From Dipylidium caninum (Eukaryota > Platyhelminthes > Cestoda > Cyclophyllidea > Dipylidiidae): a stretch of DNA of 64,000 nucleotides. Each line of letters starts with the position of its first letter. Position 1 is the first letter of the stretch. Both the position numbers and the translations under genes were made by a program. The notes below the pieces were generated by a model, which saw only the letters and a program-made list of their open reading frames with translations, had not been told where the DNA came from and ran no database searches. The stretch is from positions 372,001-436,000 of the forward strand of contig QEYB01000047.1 in assembly GCA_017562135.1 (NCBI GenBank), in the 5' to 3' direction. Below are positions 37,401 through 49,321 of this stretch, piece after piece.

Positions 37401-40067
37401 ATGAGTCTTCACGCGCAAAGAAACAGGTATTTGCACAAGCAAAACAATTTAAGAATATATCAATACTCAAAAATACCCCATTATCAATCAAAAAGCGGCT
37501 GTGAAGCGTCATCTATTCCTAAGAATCTTGACATATCAGACGCTAATTTCGAGGACAAAGACGTCCTGGACTTTCGTGCTCCAGATACGATAATCTCTAT
37601 ACAGGCCAAAAACAACAACCTTAGTCTAGGTAGGGGACTCTGTGGCTGTAACGTGTTTATAGCGACTTTCTCTATTTTCCCCAATCTTATCAGTCTCGAC
37701 TTGTCATTAAACGAGGTTCAAAGCATTCCAAATGCAGCGGGTTCGTTCGCAGTCCTCCAGGTCAACTGTATTATTGATTCTGTTGTCTTATTTCATTTGT
37801 AGACTGCATTGTAAATTTGTAACTGCATTGCATGTAATATTTGATCTAAAATCATTTACTCCGGTCTGTGATTAACACCGTTAATATATCCATGCTTTTA
37901 ATATTTTGCAGTAGAAATTAGATCTGTCTTATAATTTTTTGACACCAACAACGCTCTTGAACCTCTCCAACCTTCCATGTCTTCGGGTGCTTAATTTGTC
38001 TGGAAACGAGCTATCTTCTCTTCCCGCCTATCTGGGGCAAGTCAAATGAGAACTTTTTGACGAAGTAACATGTGTCTATCAATTTTTCTGTACCTTTCCT
38101 TTAAAATACCAGGTTCTCAATACTAGAGGAAATATATCTCGACAATAATAGGCTACACTCAGGAGCTGACATTGCAGCACTGGCCCTCCTCCCAAAGTTC
38201 GTTTACTGCAGCCAATTTACTTTCTTCATTTATGCGTTTTATGACACGGATCTCGTGCTTTCTGGGTGCAGATTACGCAAACTCTCTCTAGTTGGTAATG
38301 AATTCACTGTGTTTCCCATTCTTCGTGTTAAATTCAAGACTTCAGCCTCCGAATCTAGGCATGTTATCGTCTAACGGTTACTATTTCTTCACAAAATTTC
38401 AATCAGACAGATTTTTATTATTTTAGGGAATCAGCGGCGACGAAGTCGCAAAGTAAGACATGCTCTTTTCTCTGTATACCTTCTTAGCGCAAAATAAGTC
38501 GGTGGAAATCTGAAATCGTATTCAGTGACATCATAACGCAGAGGAGTATCGAGCGCTTGATTTCTATCCTCTCTTTGAAACCCCAACGATTAAGGCGGTC
38601 AGAACAGTCCAAACCTTAGAATCCTTCTACCTGACCTCAATTTGAACCAATATATATATTTTGTTGTAGATCAACATTACGGAAAAGTCGTCTAAAACAG
38701 GCATAGTCCCTTCTGTCAGTGCCGATTGTCTGAGATCTTAATCCGTCTTTCCCCAAATGACGTATTTAGACCTGACAGAAAATATGGTAGTGTTTTCTAC
38801 ATCTACGAATGTGACGACTTAATATAATACTCATTTTACATCTGTGATTTATGAAGTTTGATTCAGATGAGGTTCTCATTCCCGTGGGTATTTGTCCAAA
38901 ATTGCAAGTGTTGCGGATCTTTGGAAATCCCCTAATTGAAAAATACTCTAAAACTCCTTTGAAAATTCAGTCAATTCTAATAGAACACCTGGGAATCTCA
39001 ATCGAGTGTGAACGTTCCAAAGTATGGTCTCTCAGAACTTCAAAACACGTGCCTACGAGCAGGATAAACCTACAACGGAGAGAGCGTTTGCCGCCTTTAC
39101 AGACTGACGTAACAGATGCTGAGGGTAAGGTGGGTGGAAAGGCAATCAAAAGTACCAGCAGGGTTCTCAATCCAATCTCACATCTTGATATGGATGTCGA
39201 TTATAATGAATTGTCAGCTGGTAAGTGTTACTTGAGCCAGTTTTGGGGAAAATGAGATCCTCTTTTTAGCCACTCCACCTTGTAGACATTCAGAAATGCT
39301 TGAAGGAGATGAAATCGCTAAAGATTATTTCCAATGATTCAGAGTCGATTAGAATGTCAAATTTTACGGAAGAGGTAGATCAGCCGTCCATAGAGGCTAA
39401 ATCAACAGCATATTCGGAGAAGTCTGCTGAGAATAGCGCCTTAGTAAGGCTATAAAATATAATTACTAATGTGTTTTAGGATGAAACTAACGCAGATCAA
39501 GTCAAGATAGACAACCCTTTCATGTGTGGGGTTTCCGGACCCTCGCATGCCGAATTTAATTTTCAAATTCCAAAAGTATTAATTTATATATATAACAAAC
39601 TGTTTTCGCATTCAGTCACGCAAACTTTGGGCATTTACGTTACATTTCGTTATAGCTGAAGGAGAAATTGTTGGAGAAGAGCCAAGATTTGAATTGTAGC
39701 AATGAAGACCATTCGGACTTACCTACTCAGGTTATCAGCTAAAATACCTTCATCTTTCTGCTGTTTATCGGTTGAACTTTTGTTTTTAAGTTCTCTTCCA
39801 TTACCTTATTATTCTCGGTCATTTCATTCTAGAATATGAGAACAAGAACTTGCAGCAGACCGCAAAAGGGTATTCGCCACTCCTTCTTCACACCTAAAGA
39901 CTTTAGTTTGATCTTGAGAATGGCCAAAAAACCAGAGGTTGTTGTCTAATTAGATATGAAATAGTCCTCACTTTGAGAACACTCCTTCCAATATGACTCG
40001 ATATTTGCCCATTTTTATTGTGTAGCTCCAAGAGGTCATCGAAAAGCCAGAGGGCATTCCTCAATAA
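37401..40067 (+). CDS. XRRA1: XRRA1-like leucine-rich-repeat protein, at least eleven exons
   Basis: Supported exons: about 37505-37629, 37663-37760, 37915-about 38045, 38113-38196, 38272-about 38362, about 38670-38786, 38857-39220, 39286-39443, 39480-39575, 39656-39730, 39833-39937, 40026-40067. LRR strands are seen in series: LISLDLSLNEV, KLDLSYNFL, LRVLNLSGNEL, LEEIYLDNNRL, LRKLSLVGNEF, YLDLTENM, LQVLRIFGNPL. Order, spacing and the intervening LPAYLG and HLGI segments parallel vertebrate XRRA1, named for altered expression in X-ray-sensitive cells. The tail after the LRRs is acidic and Ser-rich and ends PEGIPQ. Intron 37630-37662 is 33 nt. Two junctions do not close in frame (near 38045-38113 and near 38745). 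The 5' end is uncertain; 37401 is an ATG in the same frame. Confidence 0.75.
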
Positions 40068-40103
40068 TTCTTATCACTCGATATTCATAATAGATTAACC
40101 TTC

Positions 40104-40109
40104 AATAAA
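40104..40109 (+). promoter_or_regulatory. Polyadenylation signal AATAAA of the XRRA1-like gene
   Basis: Perfect hexamer 36 nt after the stop codon at 40067. Confidence 0.6.
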
Positions 40110-41254
40110 AACTGGTAGTCAGTGGAAATCGAACTCAGTTTTGTTTTTTTCATAAGCGAAAACGATGGCAATTAGGAGCGTAATCTTGTTTGTTACGTAT
40201 CCGACTTTAGTTTATGCTGCTTCCTATCTCTCGGCAATGACCTAATTTGTGGTATAGGGGAGTCTAAAAGTGATTACTTACGTGCGGTGCAGGGCAGCGA
40301 CAGGTCTCGATCCTAGCGTCCTTAACTGCCTCTAACCTGAGTTATCTCCAGCATGTCTTTGCAATTTTAAACTGTCGACTGGGGGAAGCGTCTCATTTGC
40401 CCCCGACATGATTTGGAGTAGGCAGAGAGAAGGGCCATTTTAACTCGATCTCCTCATCTACTACATGCGATATTTCTCTCTGAAAAACCTTAGTGGACTA
40501 GGTCAAGTTTATATTTTCAGCAAAATCTGAGATCAGTTGTTTTAGTCTCAGCATAGCATTCACTTGCAACAATTATGTCTTACCTCAAGAATTAGCCAAA
40601 CTGAAAAACCATATTAAGGGAACGATCCTAACAAAGAGGATAGAAGTGCCGGAGGAAACTTTAAAATAGGTGAGTTTTTCAAAAAAAAGGGTCGTGTAGC
40701 GACGGGCAAAATTTTACTATTGAGGAGGAAAATTAAGAGTATTGTCGCTTGTTAAACGAAGAGGGGTGACACAGAAATGTCTTGAGTCAAAACGACTGGA
40801 TTCTGTATAGGCTAGAGAAGTCATTCAGCCATCTGCCATTTCCGAAAAAAAACTTTTCGCGCAAATGAGAGAATCATATCGCTAGCATCGCGCCCTGATC
40901 GAGGAAAGATACATCTTAGACATTGCTTTACCAAATATCATACGAAAACTTATCACTGGGAGTAATTTTTGCCACTATTCGTGATTTCCATTTAGAAACA
41001 AAAAGATTCATGAAATTATATTTTCATACATTTATTTGAATGCAAATGATTTTAATATACTTTCATAATTTTTTTCAACTTTTACCGAAAGCGTCTCGAG
41101 CGGCCGATTCGCTCAAGCACAAAAAGTTATGAAGTGCGACGACATGGGATTCGATGGCTTTATTTGCCAGGAAATAATAGAAACCCGTAAAGGAATAAGG
41201 TTATTAAAATACAGTTGTTGAAGTTGAGTTCAAATGATCCAGTGGATGGCGATA
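40110..41254. other. Convergent intergenic region
   Basis: Between the ends of the XRRA1-like gene (+) and paralogue B (-). No open frame or RNA gene recognised. Confidence 0.5.
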
Positions 41255-42573
41255 TTAAGCACCGCCAGTCAAGCTTCGTCTGTAAGGTGAGCAGTTGGCA
41301 TCCATTTCAAAAAGGACTCTAGTTGAACAGGAGGATCCCGAGTTAAGCAAAATCTTCGCCACCTCACAGTTGAATTGTTCGGCTCGATTGAGGCTAGCCC
41401 ACTGGTAGATCACGAGGTACATGGGTCTTCGGAGTCCGCGGAATCGCCTCACTTCCTTCGTCCCGGCCACTATTGAGCCACCACTCTTGCACGCAATTAT
41501 CTCCACCGTATTTAGGTATTTGATAAAATTCACATCATTCTTCACGTCGTACATATCCACCTGAAGGTACCTATAGTCTGCAAGATGTCGAAAATGAGGA
41601 AGGATGTGAGAATCTTAGGCAAAATATGACTTTTTCAGTTTAGAATACCTTATTATTTCACTTTACTACAATGGCTACACCACAATTGACCACTAAAATG
41701 TCGTCGTCGTCCCACCCCCTTACACCGCCTCTCCTGAGTCGGTCCAAAAAGCGCTACGCATGGCGACAACGTGATGTATGTGAATGTTTATAGATTGTTC
41801 TGAGTACGCGTTAGGATGTCCTAAGGAATTTTTTTCCACAGAATGAAATTAAACAGTCTTGCAGGCGGTTTACATCCTCCCGATATTTCCGTATCAGGTT
41901 CACAAATTCTTGGTGTGGCTGACGCCTCCCCACCCCCGATTTAACACAATTTAGTAATACAATTCTACTTGTAACCGACACAGTTAGTTTCCTGTTGATA
42001 AAGCGACATCACCTCGTTAGGTAGGTTACCAATAATCAAATTAAGGCGTCATGAAATTATGATTGAAGCCCAAATTACGACGGTTAGAATAGTAACATCA
42101 AATACTTACCAGCCAAATTATTTATAGGATTGCAAAGCGGGACAATATATACTTCGGGTAAGCCTAACCAATTCGGCTCTCGTAGATGTGTCTTTGACTC
42201 CAGACATTTCAGCGCCTGATCATCATCATCGAAGGAAATTACAACGAGGCCTGAATTGGGTGAAAGGTAGCCATCAATGCGTCGTAGGCACTTGGACATG
42301 CCGAGATATTCTCCATTGCCGTAGGCTCTGAAAACTCCTCTGTTTAAAAGCATTTCATTCTTGACAGCCCCGTAATGATTCTCCTCTTCATTGAAGAATA
42401 TTAGTACTACCGCCTGGTGTGTATTTTTCGCTATGTTCTAAAATGGAAATGAGTGCGAGCAAAAAAAATGCTACTAAATACATATAAATAGAAAAAGTGA
42501 TTAGCCAAACGGATACGTCACAAAGTCATTTGCTGGTGGCAAGGTAACTCACAAGTTTTGTGGGTCCGCACAT
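41255..42573 (-). CDS. DUF1330-like two-domain protein, paralogue B, complete
   Basis: Exons 42553-42573, 42110-42437 and 41255-41577 join in phase to 223 residues starting MCGPTKL. First domain: VVLIFFNEEENHYG, then YGNGEYLGMSKC, VVISFDDDDQALKCL and EVYIVPLCNPI. Second domain: DYRYLQVDMYDVKNDVNF, a KYLNTV helix, CKSGGSIVAGTKEVRRF, PMYLVIYQW and AEQFN. Both halves have the beta-alpha-beta-beta rhythm of ferredoxin-like dimeric barrels, suggesting an internal duplication that lets one chain make a barrel alone. No signal peptide or membrane segment. Same orientation as paralogue A, with the XRRA1-like gene on the opposite strand between them. Function unknown. Confidence 0.78.
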
Positions 42574-45429
42574 CTTTCTGGCGATCTCGCAGCCCAGAGA
42601 ATTAGAGTTGTTGCCCTGTTCCAACTCACCCCTATCTTCTGGGTGCCCAGCCATGTCCCACCCTTGTCCGCCAACTAAAATTCATGCCTAAGCCCCAGTC
42701 ATATCGATCGGTTTTCATGTGACTGTCGAGAGCACTTTCTGCGACCTTCCGTAGCTGCCACCACACCACATCTCCCGCCCCCCTGTCTGGCACTTTTCCC
42801 CATTCATAATTGCAGAGGCCCGTGGAATGCGCGTAATCTGGTTAATTTTTGCATTCAATTTCCAACACAGGCGAGTAGGAATCTTCTCACGCTTTTTAAC
42901 CATAGCAAATGCACATGTACTCACGAACATGAGAAATTACAAGGGTGAAAGACAGGAAACAACAGGCTTTTTAGGGTATCCTTCCTATATTATCGTACCT
43001 AAGCACATAGTAAATGTTAATGTGCACTCGAAGTCAGATTGGATTGGCTGAATGGTGAGGACAAGACCTGACACCTTCTGGGGCATTTTCATATCACCTT
43101 CATTCCGGTGAACGTCAACATGCATTTTCCTCCCATTTCCATCCATTTCGCTGAACTTTTGCTGACTGGTGGTGCAAGGCAATATCCGCACTTAGGAGAA
43201 CGGGGGCTGTGAACATCCTTTTCAAGAGGTCAGATGAGAAGGAATGCATCCAGCATACTTCGCTGCCTTTGCCTTGCCATCAAACAACGCAATGACTAAG
43301 ACGTTCCGACCATTCAGGTCACTCATTTCTGACCCGGGGGTAGAAAGCAAAAATTTTGAAACATTACATCCACGTGACGAGGGCGATGAGTCCTTTTACT
43401 TCAAATGAACTTTGCGTCTCTTAATTACAGCGAAAATTTCCGGTCAAATCCACCTATTAAAAGATATTATTTTCCGCAATTTAATAGGGCGTTGTACAAG
43501 CATTTACTTAACTTCGACTTAACTTTCCTATCCCTCATTGTATCTTCTTAAAATCTCATCCCCTTATTACATACTTTGAGCATCAAGAATCGCAAAAGAT
43601 GACGATCCTACACTGCATTTAAAATCGTAGTACTACCGCTTAAATGACGTTCCTTCTCTCTTGGCAAATCATTGTGTCTTATCCTCATTGGTTATCGGTT
43701 ATCTTATGCAATGAGTGGTCAGTAAAAATGCTGGATGCTTTGAAGGCAAAGTCAGTTTACCTGAATGCAGGGACTGCCATGAAGCATCCTCACACGGGTG
43801 GTTGGATCGATGGGTTCCAAAAACCAACAATTGCCACGCATATGCGACCATCTACCTTCCCTACCTCCGTGACAAATGATAACTGTGATCCGGACGCACA
43901 ATTTCGTGGTTTGCCTCAGGTCCGCACATTGAAAGGTGGTTACTGACGACTTGCCCAGAATGAAAGAGAAGCTATGATGAGGTAGAACGAGGATCTCCCG
44001 CAAGTAAATGTAACTGGCTGATGTTGGTGATCCAAATAGATCTGAGCACCAGTAAATGTTCCAATTATTTTCAGAAATGTTTTGGCGTTCTTAGTTGGTT
44101 AAAAGCTGCTAAACGAGGAAAGCTCCCTCATAGAAGGGAATTCTCTTTTAGCTCATGAATTAAAAGCACTACATCGCCTTTTGCGAATGAGCTTCAAAGC
44201 AAGCTGGAAGACAACAGCACACATACATACGCCCTCAAGTTTCGGCCAACATCAAAAAACCCAGTAAGTCACAAGTGTGTCTGTCAACTTTCCGTTAGTA
44301 CATGTTGGAGAGAAGTGTAAGAAGACGTGGAAACATAAATTCTTGTGCCTACCCACTCACAAATTCAATCGACGCTTTTATCTTTACCGCCGAACAAAGA
44401 TTTGTGATTTGAGAAAATCCTTGAGAATGACATCGGTTCGTTTCTGAACAGGTTCACTCCTCTAAGGAAATACGATCTAAAACCAGATTATTGTACACCT
44501 GACTGTTGACTTCCTAAGTGTTGCGCTTAGGTCACACATCATTTGCCTTTGACTGATTATCCGTCGTAGGCTGTCGAAGCCGAGATGAGATCAAACCTGA
44601 ATTTCCAGTCTTATTACTGACCTCCCTTCGCGCTTCCCAGGTTTTACTCGGTTACAGATGCAACCGTCACTGAGGCGAGAGAGGAATGCAATGCCATTGG
44701 GAGTGACAGTTAATTGGAGCATCCACAAGCACTTTCTGGTGTTCGCATTGCCGAGAAGAAGCCGCTCCATCGTACACCTTCTAGACTCGAGGGGCCACAG
44801 AGGCGCACAAGAAAAATTTGCCGTATCTATCGTCGAGTTTACCCTGTGCCATCAAAAAGTAACCCACCAGTGCAATTTTAATCTATCTTTTCTCTGTCGC
44901 GTCGAGGCATGTCAATATACCCTGGACTCCACGCTTCTCACTCCTCATCAGTTATAAGCTTGATAGAGCGATTTGCCCACCACTTACGCTGTCAAAATTG
45001 CAACGACACACGATCGCACAACTACTCTTAGGTTCATATCCTGTTCTTCAAATGTGGAAACCTGTCAACTTGAACTCCTGAACAAATTTCAAACAAGGTG
45101 TCAGTGAGTCAAAAATCAACTTTATCTAACTACTATTCCCTTAATAACATGTGCCTCGATCCATAGTCTTGCGCCTTGTCTGCTGGCACCATCCCTCCGG
45201 CCTTCAACTCGCCAGCTTACCGCCTCACGAGATTAGAACTTCCCGATGTGCCTTTAAAGGCACCAAATTTACTTACACTTACACTTTCACTTCCACATTG
45301 GATCTGGATATTGGAAGAAGAGGAAGTGGTAAAATATGGAACAGTGGGAATATCTTTCTGCTTATCCGGTTTTAGTGTAGACTGTTTAATTTGGGGCATG
45401 TTCAGCCTCATATTTTTATCACTTAGTGC
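42574..45429. other. Gene-poor interval
   Basis: Several open frames of 60-100 codons occur on both strands but none shows a domain, conserved motif or consistent splice sites. It must include the promoter of paralogue B. Confidence 0.45.
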
Positions 45430-46495
45430 ATACTTACTGACGTAGCAAATTAACTAAAACAAAGTTGGTTTACGCTAGTCTTACGTGTTGCCACGCCTAC
45501 TGATAGGGTTCATTTTTACTCCACTGTATTTTATACGAATTTCACTGAAAAAATAAATGCAACAGAACCACGTGGAAATTGATTGAAAGTGCTTGGTGAA
45601 AGTCCAGTTTCTGAGAGGACACTTAGACAATGGTTCAAAGAATATGAAACAGGTGTTTTCAACCCTTCTGACAAGCCACGTTCTTTAATCGACGCACAGG
45701 TTGTTAAGATGATGTTGGAGCATGACCCTTTTCTGATAACATTTGAGAGCACAAAAAGGCCTAATTGAGCTCAGCCAACTATTTCCGACCATATGGAGAA
45801 GATAGGATTCGTGTGGAAATATTCAAGATGGGTGCAACGTGCATGAAATCATAAGAATGTGGATGGTCGAGTTGTCATTTGCACATCTCTGCCTGTTGGA
45901 AACAAAATCGAGCCCTTCGTGAATAGGATGACGATAACCGGCGATGAAAAGTAGATTACCTATGAATAAATTGTAATGAAAGGTACATATTGTGAACCCG
46001 TAGAAACATAACTCTTCCACCTCTAAAGCGAATTTGGCCCTGAGTAAGGGAAATACTGTGGTGTGCATGGTGGGACATTCGAGGACCAAAACATTATGAG
46101 CTTTTAAAACCGGACGAAAAGCTTAATTCGACGAAGCATTGTCAACAACTGGATAATTCAAACAACAGCCCAAGGGAAAAGACAGCCGATTTTCAAGAGG
46201 AAGGACATTATACTGCAGGCCATGTGCTGCTTTGAGGACTCGTCTTATGACCGCACAACTAGACTGGGGAATTCTGTCGCATCTGCCATATTCCCCGAAC
46301 CCAACGCCCTTCGACTATTAATTGTCTTTGTAATTACAATATTTAAAGGGCACAAAATATAAAAGTGATAAGGATATCCAACAAGCATTGGTCCATTTTT
46401 TCGCACTAAGAAGGTGAAACATTTTCCAATCATGAGATATACAAACTGCCTTCACACTGGTACAAAATCTGTAATAATTATGGTAATTATACTTT
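45430..46495 (+). mobile_element. Decayed mariner-family DNA transposon, copy 2
   Basis: Same orientation and same block order as 1705-2700. An open stretch at 45583-45768 reads VLGESPVSERTLRQWFKEYE, a mariner helix-turn-helix, followed by SDKPRSL. Later blocks read TGDEK, WWDIRGPKHYELLKP and PYSPNPTPFDY, the last covering the third catalytic Asp. Stops after the first 62 codons and several frameshifts make it dead. Confidence 0.85.
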
Positions 46496-46856
46496 TTTAT
46501 GCAGTTCTTTGAGACCGAGAAAAAATTTGTTATGTTTGATTCCAGAAGCAGGAGAGAATTTTCGGTAGGCCTGATATCTTGTCCCCCCACACCGTGGATG
46601 GCTTTCAAGTCATTCGTAGCCCACTTTTACCGTCGCACTAATACTATTTATATAGGTGTCTTCTCCGTCTTCTCACTTGGAGAAGTAATTTGTATACAAC
46701 AATTAGCCCATCCGTTAGGCAAAATAGTAATTACGATTGCCCAGGCGAGTACCACGCCCGCACAAGCCTCTTACCACGTGGCAACCATGACATTCAAAGG
46801 ACTCACGTGACGTCTCGGTGGGTCGGATTGTGGTTGATTGTGATGCTTTAAGGAGA

Positions 46857-47564
46857 ATGACTTCAGTCGCGAAAAGTGTCAATATGATGCTCGACCTTCT
46901 CCAAAGGTGCCCTGAATTCCGACCAAGTGGAAACCAAAAAAGCGTAAAATGCCCCATCATAGTTAAATCGAAGCCAAAGTCACGATCTACCGTTGGGAAA
47001 AATGCCAAACCACACGATCATAGTGATTCGTCGCAATCTTCAAGTTTCGCGAGTGCCGGATTGAATTTACACAATCAAGAGAAGAAGTTACTTCTTGACA
47101 GGGGATATAAGGGTGATGAAAAAACATACTCTTCATATGTCGAATGCCCCTCGTGTCAAAAAATTTATACGAGACGGTCCCTAGCTTTCCATCTCAAGGT
47201 TTGCTCCAGGCGGCGAAGCGAAGAGGAAAGACGGCAGAATGAAATTAACTTCGAGATTGAAAAACAAAAACGAGGACTTTCACGGCCACCTGGCAAACTC
47301 TGTTACATCTGTGGGCGTCGTTACACTCAGAATTCCTGGGGGTGGCATGAACCGAAGTGTGAAGAGCAGTGGAATACGTGGAATACTCGTCTTCCAAAAG
47401 AATTCCAACACGGAGACGGATTGTTGAGGCCAAACGCAGACGACGCCACGCTCAAAGCTATGGTTGAAGTGGAGAGAGCCCGGGGTAACGTCAAATTCAG
47501 CAGAAAAGATGCCTTTGAGAAGATTATGCTTGAAGCTAGTCGTCTCAACGCTTTACCCATTTAG
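46857..47564 (+). CDS. C2HC zinc-finger protein (ZC2HC1/ZNF474-like)
   Basis: One exon of about 235 codons from the ATG at 46857; the frame is open back to 46818 so an upstream exon is possible. Two C2HC fingers: ECPSCQKIYTRRSLAFHLKVC and, 36 residues later, LCYICGRRYTQNSWGWHEPKC. The C-x2-C-x12-H-x3-C spacing in both matches the zf-C2HC_2 family. A basic, Glu/Arg-rich helix (RRRSEEERRQNE) links the fingers, and an extended tail follows. Members are often expressed in testis or cilia in animals. No localisation signal is visible. Not a C2H2 transcription factor, because each finger has one His. Confidence 0.85.
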   Translation: MTSVAKSVNMMLDLLQRCPEFRPSGNQKSVKCPIIVKSKPKSRSTVGKNAKPHDHSDSSQSSSFASAGLNLHNQEKKLLLDRGYKGDEKTYSSYVECPSCQKIYTRRSLAFHLKVCSRRRSEEERRQNEINFEIEKQKRGLSRPPGKLCYICGRRYTQNSWGWHEPKCEEQWNTWNTRLPKEFQHGDGLLRPNADDATLKAMVEVERARGNVKFSRKDAFEKIMLEASRLNALPI

Positions 47565-49023
47565 ACGAATGTGAATTATACTAGCCATTAGGGCACACAA
47601 ACTGCCATCTGCTCATGGCACACAGTAGTTCATGACACTTCAAAGACAGGAAACTCTTCTGACGACTAACCAGTTTTGACCGAGTGATCTGCTGCCAAGA
47701 ATGTGTGAAATCTCCTTTAACTCTGCAAATGTTGGTAACGCATTTTCCCACTACCCTGCTCACTTCCACAAAACTGACTCTTAAAGGGGGGCACGAAAAA
47801 TCTCTTTATCCATTCCCAACTTGTGTGAATTCGGCCGGGTTAGGTTAATTAGACGCACCATTAAGCCTCGTCCAAATGACTTTGTCCAACGATTTTCCTA
47901 CAGTGCTGCCTACCAGTGAGACAACTGTCGCTAATGCCTTGGTCGAGACCACACTGATTAAAATCCCTGTTTTATAATGTTAAGAAAAGGCAAACAAGTA
48001 GTCTGTACAGTGAACTGATCGCTAAGGACAGCATTAGTGTGCGGTCACGAGCGGAAATCGCCCGATATCTTTTGTGTGTGTTATGCAAGGCTTGCCAAGA
48101 AAGCGTTCAATTAATATTTACGAATAGGTGAGGGAAAGGTACACACGGAAGTCGGACGGAGGGATAGAGATTAAGGAATGAAGGAAGGAAGGCGGGAATA
48201 GGAGTAAGCAAGGAAATGGCCACGTGGGCCTGTTGGCACTTATCCAAATGTCGCAACTTCACCAACTGCCATCTCGCCAGCCTTTCGGCTTTTGGTAAGG
48301 GGCCACTTAGGGCTTCCTGCTTTTCCAATTACTTAGGGATTACACTAACTTACACCTCGAGTCAATGGTCTATCTGCCCTTTCTGCACTTTTACCCTTCC
48401 CAGAAGAGCGCAGATCATTGCCCTTTAACCACTTATATGATGCATATATTTATAGCATTCCTTGGAACAAAACTATCATTCACGGCTGCATAGCACAAAA
48501 GTAAATTACGTCATTGACGTCGACGGGCCACAAAACCAAGATCACGTGCTCTTTCTTGTGTCTTTAGTCCGTAAAAAGGCCTTTTTTACCAACGTCCATC
48601 ATCAGCATTACTTTTTCTTCCATGTATGGGGCAGCCTGTACAACACGCGGTCCGTGGTCGTCTGAGTCACGGCGATTTCGTCGGATAAATCGACTGTTTT
48701 TAAACTGCGTTTTCGCGACCTTTCGCCTTCTCGTACCCCTTCACTGTCGATGTCATTTTATCTAAGACTCGGAAACCTTTCTAATGGACAACTGGCACTT
48801 CATGGCGTTGTACTGACAATTTGAAGCATTAATAGACATCATTTTTACCTCCACTCGTCATGACCCAACATAGTGGTGAACTCGCATCTCCATCGTTCTG
48901 GCTGAGAGAAGTCTGCGTTACCGTCAAAGTAACTGTGATTAGTTAAGGAATATTGTAGGAAATACCAGGGGTTTTATTAGTATCTTTCTGGCTTGTCATC
49001 TATTCGTGCCCTCAAATTTGCAG
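47565..49023. other. Interval between the zinc-finger gene and a terminal-exon pair
   Basis: Should hold 5' exons of the gene ending at 49321. One open stretch at 48216-48297 ends at a GTAAGG donor, but its phase does not fit the next exon, so it is not called. Confidence 0.35.
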
Positions 49024-49321
49024 TATTTCTAATAACACGTCAGTTAATATTTCGGGAAATGTAAATCCACAATTTGTGCTACCAGCACCAACAAAAAAGG
49101 CCTGTCGAAAAGTCTTCAGTTGGGAAATCACAGCGGTATGTCCCTCCCACATTTTAATTTTCAAAAACATTTTTTTGAAATGACCTCAGTGACGGGTTCT
49201 TGTTTAGAAAGTTCGAGGCTACAAGGAGATTAAAAATCTCGAAATGTCCGAAGCTTTACGTGTCATTCAGGAAACTCGAAAGAAGTCCAAAAAAACACCA
49301 TCTTCAACCCAGATCCTTTAA
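49024..49321 (+). CDS. Last two exons of an unrecognised protein
   Basis: Exons 49024-49135 and 49208-49321 join in phase 0 across a 72-nt intron (GTATGT...TTTAG) and give about 75 residues. The text includes VLPAPTKKACRKVFSWEIT, then KVRGYKEIKNLEMSEALRV and a Lys-rich end RKKSKKTPSS before the stop. An acceptor (tttgcag) precedes the first exon in phase 2. The C-terminal part looks helical and basic. No family recognised. It could be the 3' end of a gene starting between the zinc-finger gene and 49024. Confidence 0.5.
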
